From positions 1-64,000 of the forward strand of contig JACKNO010000004.1 in assembly GCA_024234815.1 (NCBI GenBank): DNA of 64,000 nucleotides. Direction: 5' to 3'. Below the pieces are notes generated by a model, which was not told the DNA's origin, did not search any database, and was given only the letters and a program-made list of their open reading frames with translations. The translations under genes and the position numbers were made by a program. This DNA comes from Pseudomonadales bacterium (lineage in GTDB: Bacteria > Pseudomonadota > Gammaproteobacteria > Pseudomonadales > Halieaceae). Shown here piece by piece: positions 63,022 through 64,000 of this stretch. Numbering within the stretch: position 1 is the stretch's first letter; each line of letters starts with the position of its first letter.

Positions 63022-63774
63022 ATGCAGATTGCGCTGGTGAGCCTGTTTCCCGAAATGTTTGACGCGGTCAGTGACTACGGTGTCACCGGCAGGGCGGTCA
63101 GGCAGGGTCTGGTGGAATTGAGTCACTGCAATCCGCGTGACTTTACCGTCGACAAGCATCGCACGGTAGATGATAGACCCTACGGCGGCGGCCCGGGAAT
63201 GTTGATGATGATAGATCCTTTGCAGCAAGCCATAGGCGCTGCCAGGGACGCGGTGGGAGGGAGCGCGAAAGTGATCTACCTGTCACCGCAGGGCAGGCGG
63301 TTTGATCATAAAACAGCCGCGCAACTGGCTCTCGAGCCTGGGCTGGTGTTGATAGCCGGTCGCTACGAAGGCGTGGATGAACGCTTGTTACAAGCCGAAG
63401 TGGACGACGAACTGTCTATTGGCGATTACGTACTCAGTGGTGGCGAGTTGGCCGCCATGGTGATTATCGACGCGGTCACGCGTCAGCTGCCCGGGGCGCT
63501 TGGGCATGAACTGTCCGCGCAGGAGGACTCCTTCTCGGACGGCTTGCTGGATTGCCCCCACTACACCCGGCCGGAGGTGTACCAGGGCAGGCAGGTACCG
63601 GAGGTTTTACTCAGCGGGAATCATTTACAGATTCGCCGCTGGCGCCTGAAGCAGGCACTGGGCAGAACGCTGGAACGGCGCCCGGACCTGCTGGATGGCA
63701 GGGCGATGACGCCCGAGGAAGAGCAATTGTTGGCGGAGTATCTCCGCGAACGTGATGAATCAACAGATGGCTAG
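63022..63774 (+). CDS. trmD: tRNA (guanine37-N1)-methyltransferase
   Basis: 250 residues. Family segments: LFPEMFDAVSDYGVTGRAV, DRPYGGGPGMLMM, YLSPQGRRFDH, LIAGRYEGVDERLL, DYVLSGGELAAMVIIDAVTRQLPGALG and LLDCPHYTRPEVYQGRQVPEVLLSGNH, the SPOUT knot of TrmD. Methylates G37 in tRNAs for Leu, Pro, Arg, preventing frameshifts. Third gene of the operon. Confidence 0.98.
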   Translation: MQIALVSLFPEMFDAVSDYGVTGRAVRQGLVELSHCNPRDFTVDKHRTVDDRPYGGGPGMLMMIDPLQQAIGAARDAVGGSAKVIYLSPQGRRFDHKTAAQLALEPGLVLIAGRYEGVDERLLQAEVDDELSIGDYVLSGGELAAMVIIDAVTRQLPGALGHELSAQEDSFSDGLLDCPHYTRPEVYQGRQVPEVLLSGNHLQIRRWRLKQALGRTLERRPDLLDGRAMTPEEEQLLAEYLRERDESTDG

Positions 63775-63812
63775 CTGTGAAGCTACGAACGAAACCCAAC
63801 AGGAGCGCACCA

Positions 63813-64000
63813 TGAGCACCAACAAGATTATTTCTCAGATTGAAGCTGAGCAGATGCAAAAAGAACTGTCCGATTTCAGCCCAGGTGACACCGTTGTCGT
63901 TCAGGTTAGGGTAAAGGAAGGTGATCGCGAGCGTTTGCAGGCCTTTGAAGGCGTATGCATTCGCAAGCGCAACCGTGCCCTGAACTCCGCCTTTACGGTG
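63813..64000 (+). CDS. rplS: 50S ribosomal protein L19 (3' truncated by the window)
   Basis: Starts at ATG 63813 with AGGAG 8 nt before it; 62 complete codons run to the window end. The sequence MSTNKIISQIEAEQMQK, DTVVVQVRVKEGDRERLQAFEGVCI and RKRNRALNSAFTV is L19. Fourth gene of the operon, 38 bp after trmD. Confidence 0.97.

Overview
The window (about 60% G+C) looks like chromosomal DNA of a free-living marine-type gammaproteobacterium, probably from the Halieaceae/Cellvibrionales neighbourhood. Three things point there: (i) the block yfjD/corB - ypjD - ffh - rpsP - rimM - trmD - rplS at the right end has the classical gammaproteobacterial order; (ii) cecR-ybhG-ybhF-ybhS-ybhR has the enterobacterial order; (iii) three proteins end in the VPLP-type PEP-CTERM sorting signal and a PrsT-like TPR lipoprotein is present, a combination common in exopolysaccharide-forming environmental proteobacteria. 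The family placement is inference; no marker gene here settles it.

Layout. 1-10.5 kb is a surface-protein region: the 3' part of a giant Gly-rich, repeat-containing PEP-CTERM protein with a nearly perfect 1,467-bp internal tandem duplication, a small lipoprotein, prsT, and a small PEP-CTERM protein. 10.8-13.9 kb holds a PGAP1/lipase-like hydrolase and a two-gene unit of unknown function. 14.0-17.2 kb is an operon of a GIN-domain (DUF2807) exported protein, a YtrA-type GntR regulator and an ABC transporter, with a palindrome over its promoter. 17.2-31 kb is mixed metabolic and envelope cargo: MFS carrier, exported methyltransferase-like protein, GST, a third PEP-CTERM protein, an ATP/ADP-translocase-type carrier fused to a cadherin-like Ig domain, an exported metallophosphatase fused to a kinase-like domain, dinB, a second methyltransferase and a large secreted M6 metalloprotease. 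31-43.3 kb carries malonyl-CoA synthetase, an exported M20 peptidase, homogentisate catabolism genes (hmgA, fahA) with two transporters, an ATP-grasp/alpha-E pair and glutaryl-CoA dehydrogenase. 43.4-49 kb is the CecR-YbhGFSR efflux operon. 49-57.9 kb has an M81 peptidase, tRNA-Leu(CAA), queA-tgt, a Nudix hydrolase, a secreted M12-type metalloprotease, a gamma-carbonic anhydrase-like protein and a DUF1289 protein. 58-64 kb is the conserved translation/secretion block, cut off inside rplS.

How it works together. Much of the window serves the envelope: PEP-CTERM substrates and PrsT, two secreted zinc metalloproteases, lipoproteins, exported enzymes and pumps. Housekeeping genes (ffh, rpsP-rimM-trmD-rplS, queA-tgt, tRNA) frame it on the right. 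I found no phage, transposase, integrase or CRISPR array. The items most worth a second look are the paired hairpins with identical 21-nt loops but unrelated stems between ffh and rpsP, the exported phosphatase-kinase fusion, the carrier-Ig fusion, the palindromic operator of the GIN/ABC operon, and the long exact duplication in the giant surface gene. All assignments come from reading motifs by eye; no database search was run.
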